Shown: positions 49,230 to 61,838 of the stretch, one piece after another
Numbering within the stretch: the stretch's first letter is position 1
Layout of the letters: each line of letters starts with the position of its first letter
From: Laguncularia racemosa
Lineage: Eukaryota; Streptophyta; Magnoliopsida; Myrtales; Combretaceae
DNA: 64,000 nucleotides
Assembly: GCA_037954665.1 (NCBI GenBank)
Contig: JBBMOL010000558.1
Span: 62,001-126,000, forward strand
Direction of reading: 5' to 3'
The notes under the pieces: generated by a model
Seen by the model: the letters and a program-made list of their open reading frames with translations, nothing else
Told to the model about the DNA's origin: nothing
Database searches by the model: none
Program-made: the position numbers and the translations under genes

Positions 49230-52224
49230 AAAATTATATATTAATTGAGTACTACGCAATTAATAAGATCCGTTTTAATTTCTACTCAACCAACATTGGT
49301 TCTCTTCGACACGAGAGCTACACATTTTTTTATAAGCTCAGCTATAACTCAACAATGGAAGCTAGAAGTTCAGCCTTCTTCGAAGATCTTAAGAATTAGC
49401 ACTCCTACAAAAGAAAAAGGCCATCACCAAGGAGATTGTGAAAGAATGCCCAATTGAAATACAAGGAAGAAATATGCCTATGGATTTGATAATTTTATCC
49501 ATGAGAGGCTACAAAGTGATTTTGGGAATGGATTGGTTATCGAAGCACTTTGCTAACGTAAATTGCAACAATAAGGAAGTGTGATTCAACAAGCTAAGAG
49601 CATAGATTATAGTATATCAAGGTTAATCAAGGAAAGATCTAGAAACTTCCACTAACATATTGCGAGAAAGAGAAGAATACCTTCAAAACTAAAGCATATG
49701 TCTAGTAAATGTAATAGAGACAGCAAAAGGATCGTCGAGATTAGAGAAAATACCAATTATCAATGAATTTCTTGAGGTGTTTCTCGAAGAATTACCAAGA
49801 CTACCATCCTCGAGAGAAATGGATTTTACCATTGAAGTAAAGCCTGGTACGGAACTAATCTCAAAAGAACCTTATTGAATGGCCTCAATCGAGTTGAAAG
49901 AATTGAAGAAGCAATTGCAAGAATTGATCGAGAAGGGAGTCATTCGCTCGAGTGTATCGCCTTGGGGAGCTTTAGTGTTATTCGTTTAGAAAAAAGATGG
50001 ATCTATGCGGCTATGCATCGATTATCGAGAACTAAACAAAGTAACCATCAAGAATGAATATCCATTACCAAGAATTGATGATATGTTCAATCAGTTGTGA
50101 GAGGCAAGTGTTTTCTCCCAAATAGATTTATGATCTGGATACCATCAATTGAGGATCAAGTCCAAAGATATACCCAAGATCACCTTTCGAACGCGATATG
50201 GTCATTACGAATTTCTAGTAATGCCATTCGAGTTAACAAATGCTCCAACTATGTTCATGGTCCTCATGAACAAGATCTTTAAGCCGTTCTTGGACAAATC
50301 CGTAGTGGTTTTCATCGACGATATCCTGATTTATTCCAAGATCTCTCTAGAGCATGAAGAACACTTGAGGATTGCCCTAGGATTACTGAAGGAACATTGA
50401 TTATACGCAAAATTGTCTAAGTGCGAGTTTTAGATGAGTCAAGTGGCATTCTTAGGACATATTATATTGGGAGAAGGTGTGATGATGGATCTAACCAAGA
50501 TAGAAGTCATAGTCGATTGGAAACAACCCACTACGATTATGGAAGTGAGAGGTTTTCTTGGGTTAGCTAGATACTATAGAAGATTCATGAAGAACTTTTC
50601 CCAGATATCAAAGCCATTAACCAGATTAACTCAAAAAGACGTAAAGTCTAAGTGGGATGATGATTGCAAAAGAAGTTTTCAGGTTTTAAGCAATGATTGA
50701 TCTAAGCTCCTATTTTAACCCTGCCTAACTTAGAGGAACCTTTTTGTGTTTATAGTGATGCCTCACATAATGGATTGGGATGCATACTAATGAAAAATAA
50801 GAAAGTCGTGGCTTATGCTTCAAGACAGTTGAAACCACATGAGAGGAACTACCTCACTCATGATTTGGAACTAGCCATGATCATATTTTCCATAAAGATA
50901 TGGAGACATTAACTATATGGGCAAAAATGTGAAATATACACATATCACAAAAGCTTAAAGTATTTATTTACTCAAAAGGAGCTCAACATGTGACAGAGAA
51001 GATGGCTCGAGCTCATCAAGGACTATGATCTTAGTATCAACTATCATCCAGGGAAAGCCAATGCCTTAGCTGATGCTTTGAGTCGAAAGAATCACGGTCA
51101 GGTAGTAGCACTATTAACTGAACAACAACAGTTGATATAGGAGTTTGAGAAATTGAGGATTGAGTTTCCATGGCATGAGGAGGAAGCTCAGATAGCAACT
51201 ATTGAAGTACGACCTACTCTACTGGATAAAATAAAGGAGATGTAGCTTAATGCCTGAAGATAATAGACCTTCGAAACAAAGTAGAGCAATGCGCTAATAT
51301 TGACTTTGAAGTAGATCAAAATTGGGTCTTAAGGTTACAAGGTAGATGGTGCGTACCTGAAGATACAAAATTGAGAAACGATATTTTGGATGAAACCCAC
51401 AATTTTGGCTATACGATATACCCAAGGGGGAAAAAGATGCATCAAGAACTTAAGAAAGGCTATTAGTGGGAAGGCATGAAGAGAGATATAGCACAATTCA
51501 TCTCTCAATGTTCTGTCTACCAACAAGTCAAAGCTGAACATCAGAAGCCTAAGGGATAACTACAGCCACTACCGATTTCAGAATGGAAGAGGGAACAGAT
51601 TACCATGGATTTCATTATAGCTTTACTAAGGATAAAGGTTGGATACGAAGCCATATGGGTAATTGTGAATTATCTAACTAAATCTGCTCATTTCTTACCC
51701 GGTAATATAACATACTGCTTAGATAAATTGGCCGGGATTTATCTCTAAGAAGTTATAAGACTCCATGGAGTATCGCTCATTATATTATCTAATCGAGATC
51801 CACAATTCGTATCTAAATTCTGGAGAAGTCTAAAACAAGCTCTGGGAACAAAATAGTAATTCAATAGGGCATATCATCCCCAAACAAATGGGCAATCTGA
51901 GCGGACTATTCAGACATTGGAAGATATGTTAAGGGTTTGCACATTAGATTTCAAAGATAGTTGGGATCTATACTTGCTATTGGTTGAATTTGCATACAAT
52001 AATAGCTATCACTCATCGATTAAGATGGCCCCTTATGAAGCCCTATATGGAAGGAAGTGTAGATCTCTGTTATACTGCGATGGAATCAAACAAAGTACAA
52101 TTAGGCTAGACTTGCTACAAGAAATGATAGACAAGGTTGCCATCATTAGACAAAGAATGAAGGAAACTCAAAATCGCTAGAAGAGCTGGGTAGATTTGAA
52201 AAGGAGAAAGATTGAGTTTTTACC
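49230..52224 (+). pseudogene. Tekay-like pol relic: protease, RT, RNase H, integrase
   Basis: The protease motif is VLFDTRATHFFIS near 49287, with Arg for the catalytic-loop Gly. RT has MCIDYRELNKVTIKNEYPLP near 50005, YGHYEFLVMPF near 50198 and the catalytic FIDDILIY near 50313. RNase H follows at about 50700-51090 with ALADALSRKN near 51062. The integrase (about 51340-52220) has a zinc region with one Cys changed to Tyr (CSVYQQ near 51510), Asp in MDFI near 51605, Asp in SNRDPQF near 51795 and Glu in NGQSERTIQTL near 51890. So the DDE triad survives while stops break the frame. The integrase C-terminus is cut by the hAT insertion and resumes at 53681. Confidence 0.92.
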
Positions 52225-52232
52225 AAGGGAAC
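52225..52232. repeat. Target-site duplication of the hAT element, left copy
   Basis: aagggaac, identical to 53673-53680; 8 bp is the hAT hallmark. Confidence 0.9.
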
Positions 52233-53672
52233 CAAGGTTGTCAAAATCGCGTTTCAACTCGTACGATTCTACGTTTTTATGAGTTTATATATACAATCCC
52301 AGTTAACTCGCATACAAAATCGGAAATGATCAAAATCGGAGTAAAATCGCGATTTTGAACAGTAAAATCGTTCAAAATCGCGATTCTGCACGTTTTTACC
52401 GATTCCACACAATTATCCCAATCGCAACCCAACCCAACCCAATCAGCAACCCAGCACATCCTTTGCAATTTCCGGCTTGCTGCTGCTGCTGCTGTTCCTG
52501 TATGTTGAAGAGAGACAGTGAGAGAGAGACAGTGAAAAGCGATGAGAGAGGAGAAGCGAGCCAAGAACCGTGTGTACTTCTGTTCTGTGTATTTTTCAAG
52601 CTCAACACACGGCCGTGCCTTCAACCGTGTGTTCAACCGTGTGTACTTCTGAGTATTTTCCAAGCTTAACACACGGTCGTGCCTTCAACCGTGTGTTAAA
52701 CTGTGTGTGCTTCCGTGGGCGTGTTTCCTTGATACACGGCCGTGCTTTTCCCTTATTCCTTCCAAAAACATTTTTCTTCGTGTTTTCTTATCCAAGCCTA
52801 AACTTTTAATAAACAATCGTGGGCTTAATTGTTAAAAGTCCTTTGGCGTCCAGGGGGCGCTGCCCCCTTGAAACCCCCGCCGGGGCGGCTTCCCTGGACC
52901 CCCGCCCGCTCAGCGTGGAGCGGGACCGACGTGCTTTCCTGTCGTAGCGGAAATATAAGTCATACCCCGACATGTTTGTCGGTCATCACTCATCTCTTGT
53001 CAATGTGTTACGTTGCATTGAAATCTTTGTGTTTATGTTCGTCGATTATTAGTCTTCTTATTCCTATTTGTGATCATGTTCGTATTAAAGCACTTGTGTT
53101 TGATTGCTGCAACTTTCCTTATTTTAACTAATATTTTTATAATAGTAAATAAAATAAATGGTAGATAACTTTACCTAGTAATATATAATTTTGAAGGTTT
53201 TCTTGTTATAGTAACTTCTTTATTATGTACTTTTAGTCATTTTTAAATATTACTCATTTTTAATGGTATATCTTCATTATCAATTTTTATTTATTAGTAA
53301 TTTTTTAAAGTCACAATTGATTTTTAAATTTTATCTATTATTTTTTAGTTTTTGTATATAGAACTAAGTGAAACTAGTTTTATACATGATTTATCATTTT
53401 AGAAATAAAATATCTATATTATACAACTTATGCTCGATTATCTATATTATGACTTTTATTGCAAATTTGTAATTTATGGCTAAAATAAATACTTAATTTC
53501 CTTATTTCTATTATTAATTATATTTTTTAATAACTATTGTAAGTAAATTTATAATATTTGAAAGTTATTTTACATAGGTTGTAGAAACTTGCGTTTCTAC
53601 GTTCTGTTTTTACGTTCCGATTCTACGGACCCCTTCGCGATTCTACGTAAAATCGCGATTTTGACAACCTTG
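52233..53672. mobile_element. Non-autonomous hAT-type DNA transposon, 1440 bp
   Basis: Ends are inverted: caaggttgtcaaaatcgcg at the left and, in reverse complement, caaggttgtcaaaatcgcga at the right. It is flanked by a perfect 8 bp duplication, aagggaac. No transposase is readable inside. The interior has a cluster of repeated CACGGCCGTG-like units (52590-52750) and a GC-rich patch (52848-52925) very unlike the surrounding DNA, then an AT-rich right half. Open frames at 52277 (minus) and 52355 (plus) overlap each other over this repeat cluster and are not supported as genes. Confidence 0.9.
52570..52750. repeat. Tandem acacggccgtgcc-type repeat inside the hAT element
   Basis: Units of about 72 bp carrying acacacggccgtgccttcaa and gtgtgtacttctg recur at about 52600 and 52672, with a third partial unit to about 52745. 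The core cacggccgtg is palindromic. Confidence 0.8.
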
Positions 53673-53680
53673 AAGGGAAC
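53673..53680. repeat. Target-site duplication of the hAT element, right copy
   Basis: aagggaac, identical to 52225-52232. Confidence 0.9.
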
Positions 53681-54110
53681 ACATCTATTTAAAGGTCACA
53701 CCCATTAAAGGAACAAAAAGATTTGGAACTAAAGGAAAAAAAGTCCCAAATATTTTGGACCATACGAGATTTTAGAAAGGGTTGGAGAAGTGACCTACCA
53801 ACTAGCCCTACCTCCTCAATTATTAGGAATCCATAACATCTTCCATGTGTCATTGCTCCAAAAGCACATCTCAGATCTCAACAGAGTGATCGAGATGGAT
53901 ATCTTGACGATTCAGCCAAATCTTACATATCGAGAACATCCTATCCGAGTCATCGACACTCAAGCTCGAAAATTGCGCAACAAGACTATTAGATACGTCA
54001 AGGTATAATGAAATTGACACTTCGAATGAGAAGCTACTTAGGAGAGGGAAGACGAGATGAAAGAGAAGTACCCCTAACTATTCGAAGATCCAAGTACGTT
54101 TTGAAGTTTT
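53681..54110 (+). pseudogene. Tekay-like integrase C-terminus with chromodomain-like end
   Basis: Picks up the frame interrupted by the hAT element. The part at 53753-53870 reads GPYEILERVGEVTYQLALPP then IHNIFHVSLLQKHI, the conserved GPF/Y and FHVS segments. After HPIRVIDTQARKLRNKTIRY there is an E-A-T stretch and EDEMKEKYP near 54045-54075, the chromodomain pattern of Tekay-group chromoviruses, with stops where Trp or Gln is expected. Chromodomains guide integration to heterochromatin in this group. Confidence 0.82.
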
Positions 54111-54123
54111 GAGGACAAAACTT

Positions 54124-54138
54124 TTAAGAGGGGGAGAA
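54124..54138 (+). other. Polypurine tract of the Tekay-like element
   Basis: A purine run, aagagggggagaa, directly precedes the 3' LTR start tgtaaaatctgc at 54139. Confidence 0.9.
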
Positions 54139-54454
54139 TGTAAAATCTGCAAAAATTTAGTTACGTATAACATCGGAATAATTAAAAGATCATACTAAAA
54201 ACCTTAAACATACCATGTATAAAATTATATTAAAAGAAATAATTATGCAAAAAGCAAACCATATAAATTATTAAATAAACGATAAAATAAATTAAAATCA
54301 TAGACTTAGAATTGTTAAATAAAAATTCTGAATAGATAATCATGCTCAAAATAATTTAATTAGCTTAATTGTAAAATTTTGTAATAAAATACTAAAGTTA
54401 CTAAGTTTACGTAAATTACCGCGTGCGACAAATGTACCCAAAAAAAATTAAAAA

Positions 54455-54455
54455 G

Positions 54456-54490
<35 letters not shown>

Positions 54491-54491
54491 G
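54455..54491. repeat. (AC)n(AT)n microsatellite
   Basis: About 11 AC units followed by about 6 TA units. The 5' LTR has only TA units here. Confidence 0.9.
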
Positions 54492-56941
54492 ACATTAAGC
54501 CCCCACCGTATCCAAAAGCTTCAGTAAACGAAAAGAAAAAAAGAAAAAAGAGAGAGATAGAAAGAGTGACGATAAGGATAAAGATAGAGAAAAGGGACAA
54601 GACGAAACAAGAAAGAAAAAGGAAAAAGAATAATGTGAAGAAAAAAATCATAACTTCCACGTACAACCTCCAAATCACAAACCGAGACCACTAGTGTAAT
54701 CCTCGAGGTGTGCTTTACAAAACTAGACTAGTTTTGTGTGGAGCAAGCTTTATTTTTTTAATTTAAATATAATTTTAATATATGTATAAAAATAGGATTT
54801 AACTTATAAAATAATTAGAATAACTAGAAATACACTAAATAGAATAATATTCATCATGAATAGTATGTAATAACATGGTTTTCTTATGTTTTTAGGAGAA
54901 GAAAATTATTCCGTAAATTTACTCAAAGATTTCTATAAATAATCGGAGATAAACTAAGTGAGTAGGACTCCACGATATACTGTTATTGTATTTGATGTGG
55001 AAATATAAATGATTTTTTATAATGTTTAGCTAGTTATCCCTTATATTCTGCTCACCTAGATATAGATATATATACATGTATAGGTGTGAATGTAGGCTGT
55101 TGTTGGGGTATGTATATATGTTGCATGTGTACTGGTGCTAGCTTAAGTAGGTGTGTGGGAGCATGGATTTGCAAGTGTGTGTGCGTGAGGGCTGCGAGGT
55201 GAAGAAACTGGCGAGGAGCTTGGCGAGGTGTTGTCGAAGAGGAAAAAAAGGAGGCCAGCTATATATATATATATAAGTATATATGAAATGTAATGGTAAC
55301 ATGGAGAGGAGGAACGACCGCCGAGAAAAGGAATATATTATATTTATTATATATATATATATATATATTATGAAAAGAAAAGAGGGGAAAGAGGGCATTC
55401 AGCAGGAGGAAACAAAAACTCCAGCATGAAAGAAAGAAAAAAAAAAAGAAAGAAAGAAAGTCGCGAGAGAGAAGATAAGTTAGCGAGAAGAAAGGCTGGC
55501 GGGGGAGAAGAGAGTGACTTTAAGGAAGACCGCTGGGAAGGGGGCGTGCGTGGGTGACAAAAAAGAGAGGGAAATTTGGATGTAAATGGGGATGTATGGG
55601 TGTATGCATGTATATAGTGTGTGCTAATGCTGGTTTATGTGTATGCGTAGGTATGGATTAATATGTATAAGTGCATATGTGTATGTGATGGTGAGACGAT
55701 GAACTTAGGGACAAGGGAACAATATTAACGGAAGAAGAAGAGGGAGTTCAGTGATGTACTTGTAGCTATAAATGTGGTGCGCATGAAATGAGGGAGGTTA
55801 GGATTGCATAGTAGCTAACAACATGTATCTTTGGTCACGAATGGAGGAAAGGACATCAGTGGAGAGGAAGGAAGGAGAAATGAAGTGAAGATGAGGGATG
55901 AAAATTGTGTATATAATATATTATAAAGAGAGAAGGGATAAATGAAAATTTAAATGATTTTAGACAAAATTCGATGTTAGGGAACTATCTTTCAAATATT
56001 CTGATTGTTGTTTTGTGATTATGATTGAGTGATTGTGCCTTGTATCTGCATTGGATGTGATTGAAACTTATTGCGTGATTGTCGCAAAATATTAAATAAT
56101 TATTACAACTTAAATAAAATTTTATATGCATTGCACAAGACATTATATATTGAAGGTCATCATTGCTACATGGTGCATCGGAAGTAATCGGAGGATTACT
56201 GTTTCACCAAGTGCAAAATAAGTAATTAGGAGATTATCGCGCCTTGACATTTCCAAGTTCGGTCTATCTTTAAGGGTGTTAGTGCTCGATGTGTAAGTGA
56301 CACTTGAGCTAAGTTTATAACATTAATATTATTTAGCAGTAAAAGATAATACCTAATTAAGAGATAAGACAAATTGATTAAGTGTAAGACCCGAGCACTG
56401 ATGGTATGATCTGATTCCCTAACCCAAGGTCAAGGGGAGGTACAAACCCTAGATTTTACATTGGTTATCAAAAGACCGCATGTGATATTACATTCATATG
56501 GTTGCTCATGTACAACATATGTTTTGAAAACTTGCTTCAAATTGATTGTGTTTATAAACAGTATTAAGATATTGTACTCCTATCTCACTAAGCTTTTAGC
56601 TCATCCTCCTACAGATTTTTCCTTGCAGGATACAATTATATAAACTTCCTTAAAGGATATCGTACCATAGTATATATAATTGCCTCAAAACTCAAGGAAC
56701 AGGGGTGAGATGAAGAGATAGTGAGAATATTGTATTTAACTTCATAGACCTTGAGACTTAGAAGGTTGTAAATATTTAATATGATTTCAAGAGGTTTTAG
56801 TGGTACTTATTTGTATGGAACTCAAATAAGGCCCTCTCCTGAGACATATATAATGTATCCATTGAATACGGAACAAGTTTTGTTTGAGATAAAGGAATGC
56901 TAGAGGCATTCGAATTGTTAATTATCATGTTTTTACAGGTT

Positions 56942-56946
56942 GAATT
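56942..56946. repeat. Target-site duplication of the solo LTR, left copy
   Basis: gaatt; the right copy at 60293-60297 reads aaatt (one mismatch). The undisturbed 5' LTR has a single gaatt at this site. Confidence 0.8.
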
Positions 56947-58510
56947 TGAAATGCCTCAAAAATTAAAAAAAAAAAAACTAAACTAAAATTAAAAAAAATA
57001 AACAGAACAATAAGTACTTTTAGGCTAGGGTGGTAAGTATAATATTTTCGTGATTCTAAAAAATTTGAAAAAAGTAATAATAAAAAATTTAATCATTATA
57101 ATATCTTAATACTATTTTAATAAGTTACGTATAACGGAAATCTTATAATAAATAATAATGGAATTTAAAATGAAAAAATAAGAAAGAAACAAGATATATT
57201 AGATAAATATAACAAGTAAAAAGTAAAAGTTAAAAATTTATATTTATGATAGTTAAATAGAATTTTTAAATATATATATATATATTTAGAATATTTTATT
57301 TAGTATATACATTAATTTTCATATAAAAATATTATAATTTAAATAATATAATTAAATATTAATACACATATTAACCAAAACTATAATTTAATAATTATCC
57401 CCTAACCTCAACTTTTCCTATAAATTCCCTTATCTTTTCTCTCTCCTCATTTTCTTTTCTTTCTTCTCTCACATACCCTCCTTTCTTTTCTTTCTTTCTT
57501 CTTCCTTTCTCTTCATCTTTTTCCTCCCTTCGTCACAAAAACCAAAACTTTCCTAAAACTTCAAAAATTCATATCTTCCTCATACTAACTCCAAATCAAA
57601 AATCGTAAGTGCTATTGCGATCCTTGAAAGGAGTACTTTGCAACAAAACCACATTTTCTTGGTAAATTTCAAGTTCCAAATTTGAGCTAAAATCCATACA
57701 AATTTAAAATAAAAAAATTAGAGTTTATTTTTATTTTAAGTTTAGTAAGTTTAACTAATAGAGTTAGTTTTAAGTTTGTTATTCATTTATTATTAGGTTA
57801 AAGATCTGAATTCACATAATTTTTTTAAAATTATTTAGAATTTTAAAGTCAAGAGATTTAGGTAAGTAGAAAACTCTATGATTTACTATAGTATTTATAT
57901 ATTACTTGTAATATAATCTATATATATGTAAAATCTATTGTGTTTAGATATTATGATATTATAATTTTTCTTTTCTTTTCCTTCTCTGGTTCTGTTTTTC
58001 TCCTGTGATCTCTTTTCTTCTTTTCTCTGTCCTCTACGTGCGCTTGTCTTTTCTTTTACTTTTCTTTTCCAACAATGCATATATGTATATCCAATACATA
58101 TATATTTAATAATAGCTTAAAAAAAGAAAATATAAGTATAATATAAAATATATATACATAGATATATCAATTATTAAGCACACAAATATATATGTATAAT
58201 TATATACGTATACATTTATTATTAGATAGTTTATTATTTCTAAATTATTTATCACTATGAAAAAAAAAAGAAAGAAATGATATGGAAATTAGAAGACAAG
58301 CTCACCTAATTTATTAATTTATTTATTTTCTTGTCTTCTTTTCTTAATTAGAATCTCCTTAATTAAGTGTATTTGTATATAGATAGATATATTTTTCCTA
58401 AACCAATAAGTTTATGTATAAAATGCAAATAAAGTGTATATAGAAATTTGGAGTTAATATATGAGTATAATTGGATATAATGTATTGAATTAATTATCAA
58501 TTTCACTTGG

Positions 58511-58577
<67 letters not shown>

Positions 58578-60292
58578 GAAGAGTTATTTGATTAAGACAA
58601 TGAAGTCATGAATAGGAGTGTGGATTGTAACGATGTAGATTTAACAATTGTGATTGATAATTATGTGGTGTATATTGGTAATCTAATTTTTACAAATTTT
58701 GGGATTTTAATAATTGAGAATATTGCAAGAGGGCACATTGGGTTGCCCTGTTGGTTCTTGAATGGAGATGATTGAACATTTGAGTAACAAAATGACTCAG
58801 TTGTTGTCGAGGAATAAGAATTGTAGATTAATCTTAAACGGTTGATGAAATTGGGTTGTGCTATATTATTATTGATCTAGCCTCGAATGTCGATTCATTT
58901 TAAAATTTATTTTTTTATGAATTGTTGTCTCATTCACTTGACTTTATCTGTTTGGCCTAACTTACCTTACTTATCCATGATATGTAATGCTTCATTCTTC
59001 TTGTAGTAGTGAATGTAAATATAAAGTATGAATTATTTTTGCTTATAAGGTTGGCTTGGTTTCTTTTTGCTTGCCCTTGGAATTGTGTTTCTTAAATGCT
59101 TAAATAGTTTATTGTCTTGAATGTGGATTAGCTAGTAACTATATATTGCTTGATCACCTCAAACCAATTAACTAAAAGATTAGACTTAACTAAACTGGAC
59201 ATGCATTACATGATATATTGCATGAAGTCGAAGGTCATCACTGCAATAAAGCACATCGGAAGTAATTGGAGGATTATTATTCCGCCAAGTGTGAGCTAAG
59301 CGATTAGGGGATTTTCAAGCCTTGACGGTTCCAAGTCCGGTCTGTCCTTGAGAGTGTTTATTGCTCGATATGTAAGTAACACTTGAGCTTATGATATTGA
59401 AATTAAGACACAATTTCTAATAAAGAGATAAGAGTAATTAATTGAGTGTGATACCCAAGCACTGATGGTATGATCTGAATCCCTAATCCAAGCTCAAGAA
59501 GAGCATAAACCTTAGACTCCACGTTGGTTACTGGAAGACCACGTGTAATGTTGCATTCATATTGCTACCCATGCATATCATATGATTTGAAAACTTGTTT
59601 AAAATTGCTTGTGCGTATGTAATATTGAGAGTATTGCACTCTCATCTCACTAAGTCGTATTATACTCACTTCTCCAAAGATTGTTTTGCAAGAAACAATA
59701 GAAAATCTTGAGATGGGATAAGATGCAAGAGTGATAGTTAGAATAACTTGCTTCTATAGATTCATGTAAGTTTTGGTGGTCGAATGTTTTTAATTATTTT
59801 AAATCTAGTTATGTGAGACTTTCAATCTATATTATGGTGAGACCTAGACGAAGCCTACTCTTAAGATACTGTTGTGATCTATTCTGATGAATATGGAACA
59901 GATTGAATGAAAATGTTAGAATGGGAGAGATATTCAATTTTGTAAATTATCATATTTGAACAAGTCAATTGTTCTTGTTAAGAGGTGTATTATTGGATTA
60001 CCTAGATAAAATTTTCTTAGGAACTCAATGTAGAAATGAAATTTGTAAAACTTATATATGTTTTTTTCATTTTACTGTTTTGGTTGGGGATTCCAATTTT
60101 TTGTAGTTTTGATTGATCATGGAACATGGGAATTCATAGTTATATTCTTATTTTATGATTAGTTGTAATTGATTTAATATCTAATTAAAGTCTTGCGACT
60201 TCTGACTCACAAAGCGATTATCATGTAACAAATGCACACGTGACGTGATAGTTTTTAATGAAAATTTTCGGGCCCCATTTTGAGGTGTGACA
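56947..60292 (+). mobile_element. Solo LTR of a related gypsy element (3346 bp)
   Basis: Begins tgaaatgcctcaaaaa and ends ttttgaggtgtgaca, TG..CA with inverted ends. It has no primer site or coding region. Two regions resemble the Tekay-like LTRs in the same order and orientation: 57590-57660 (like 44150-44215) and 59210-59530 (like 45690-45980). So it comes from a sister family, in plus orientation. A TATA-like cctataaattccc near 57417 is followed by a CT-rich tract (57425-57540), a plausible promoter and leader. Loss of the internal part by LTR-LTR recombination is the usual route to a solo LTR. Confidence 0.82.
58511..58576. repeat. (AAT)n followed by (ATT)n, a perfect inverted microsatellite
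   Basis: About 10 AAT units run directly into about 11 ATT units. The two halves are reverse complements and can form one long hairpin of roughly 30 bp stem. Confidence 0.92.
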
Positions 60293-60382
60293 AAATTGTA
60301 TTGATATGAGACACTTCACGTTTGTATCATAAGGATTAAGCAATCGTAGCAGATTATTACGAATTGAGTACCCTACATGCTA

Positions 60383-60665
60383 CAAACCAAATCCATTGAG
60401 ATAGATTATCATTTTGTTTGAGAAAGGGCCTTCAGCGGACCTCTCACTGGGTGCATACTGAATTCCAACACAATAATTCCTCAATATTCCGACCAAGTTC
60501 ACTGTGCTTCACCGCACTCGGAGCTTCAGGAATGAAATATTGTAGGAGCATTTTCTTTTTCTTTTTTTGTACCAATTTTACAGCTCATACATAAGGACAA
60601 GTCTAGAACTATATATATTGTAACAAAGCAGTGAATGAAATCAAGAAGTCATTTGCAGCATTCCC
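60383..60665 (+). pseudogene. Copia RNase H relic, right part, and possible LTR
   Basis: Continues the relic at 43585-43657: after the duplicated 5 bases the frame reads TKSIEIDYHFV, then a stop, then ERAFSGPLTG, where copia elements have a R-E-K-x-x-x-G segment. Further down, ctatatatattgtaac (about 60610) and a following agtgaatgaaatc resemble the R region of a copia LTR. This is only a fragment of an old element. Confidence 0.7.
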
Positions 60666-61838
60666 TCTAATTTTCCTTTTTTTTTTTCATTACTTTCTCT
60701 TTTACTCTTTCATTTCATCATAAAAATAATAGACATACATTGAAAGTCTATTGAACTAAAGGGAGTCGTTCGTTATCTATATAGTTTGGTATGGTTAGAT
60801 CAATTCAAATGGTCAAACTAAACGAGAAATATATTTCTCTAATATATAATCATATAACCTTTTCCAAGAGCATTCATACATTCAATTTTCATGATGTAAA
60901 TATTGTTATCTCACTAGAATATAATGGATTTGATTCCCAACATTACATTTCAATTTTAGATCTACAATTATATGTTTAGTAGAATAAGGTGGCCTTGTAT
61001 ACTAATTATATAATGTTATATATATATAAAAAAAAATTCTTTTATATGAGATATTATATACTTAGATGAGAAGGGAAAAATATAAAGGAAGAACTATATT
61101 TGTATATTTTTTCCAAAAAAAAAAAAAAAAGGTATCTGAATTTTACAATCTTGTAAACTTAGACACGGTCAAAAAAAATCTAGAACCTTTTTTTGTAAAA
61201 AAAAAAAAAATGCAGAAATATGGACTCTTTCACTACATTTTTTTCAATAAGGTTAGGTTAGTAGTTGTGTTTTTTTTCCAGGGTAGCAGATTTTATAAGT
61301 TACCCCGTTGTACAAATCTTTACGTGTGGTGTCGACAACTGGCATCACCACAGCTCAAACAAAGACGTTGCAGGTTTAACTTTAAGCCGGCCAATATGTT
61401 AGATGTTACGATATCTTTCACATGCTATATGCTCCAAATGGCTGACAAAACTTCACGAAGTTTATGTCACGATAAAATTTGGATTTCTCAATTAAAATAT
61501 TTCTTCATGGATGAATTCAAGGATAACGTAGAGAAACTCGAATCCCTGATAAAAATGAATTTCTTAATTTTGTATGGTTATATATTATGATTAAAAAAAG
61601 AAAATAGATTTGAAATTTTACCAAGTCTTAATGGTGTGCTTGACTAGAAATGCAATTTAAAAATGATATTTCAATGTCATTACGTAACAACGATGGGAAA
61701 TCAAAATTTTACTCTCCCTAATCTGACCAAATTTCCTAAGACATAATGTTGGACTCAGACAATATGCTCCACTAATTATTTAGTATACAAGTTCATAAGT
61801 AGAGAAGGTTAATTGGATCTCCCTTGTGTTTGGAGAAA
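60666..61838. other. Upstream region of the SAM-domain gene
   Basis: AT-rich, with A/T runs. The open frame at 61066-61590 is Lys/Phe-rich over A and T homopolymers and lacks a domain, so I do not call it. A TATA-like run lies at about 61015-61030, but it is too far from the ATG to assign. Confidence 0.5.

Larger units (their letters stand above)
43658..60382 (+). mobile_element. Tekay-like (chromovirus) Ty3/gypsy LTR retrotransposon with two nested insertions
   Basis: 5' LTR 43658-46576, iMet-type primer site, gag with zinc knuckles, pol, chromodomain-like end, polypurine tract, 3' LTR from 54139. A hAT element (52233-53672) and a solo LTR (56947-60292) sit inside it. The element duplicated 5 bp of a copia relic: cgaac before, caaac after, one mismatch. 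The LTR end at 60382 was set by requiring that the copia reading frame be continuous once the insertion is removed. Length without insertions is about 11.9 kb. Confidence 0.92.
54139..60382 (+). repeat. 3' LTR of the Tekay-like element, interrupted by a solo LTR
   Basis: Matches the 5' LTR from its start to 56946, then again from 60298 to 60382 (gtattgatatgag.. to accctacatgcta). Between lies the solo LTR. Without the insertion it is about 2.89 kb. A CA/TA microsatellite (54455-54491) is longer than in the 5' LTR. Confidence 0.9.

Noticed and set aside
52277..52672. 131-codon minus-strand frame in the hAT element and its plus-strand overlap
   Set aside because: It spans the tandem units and a CTG run, with no transposase motif on either strand.
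61066..61590. 174-codon open frame before the SAM-domain gene
   Set aside because: Poly-Lys and poly-Phe from A and T runs, no homology recognised, and no splice link to the gene.
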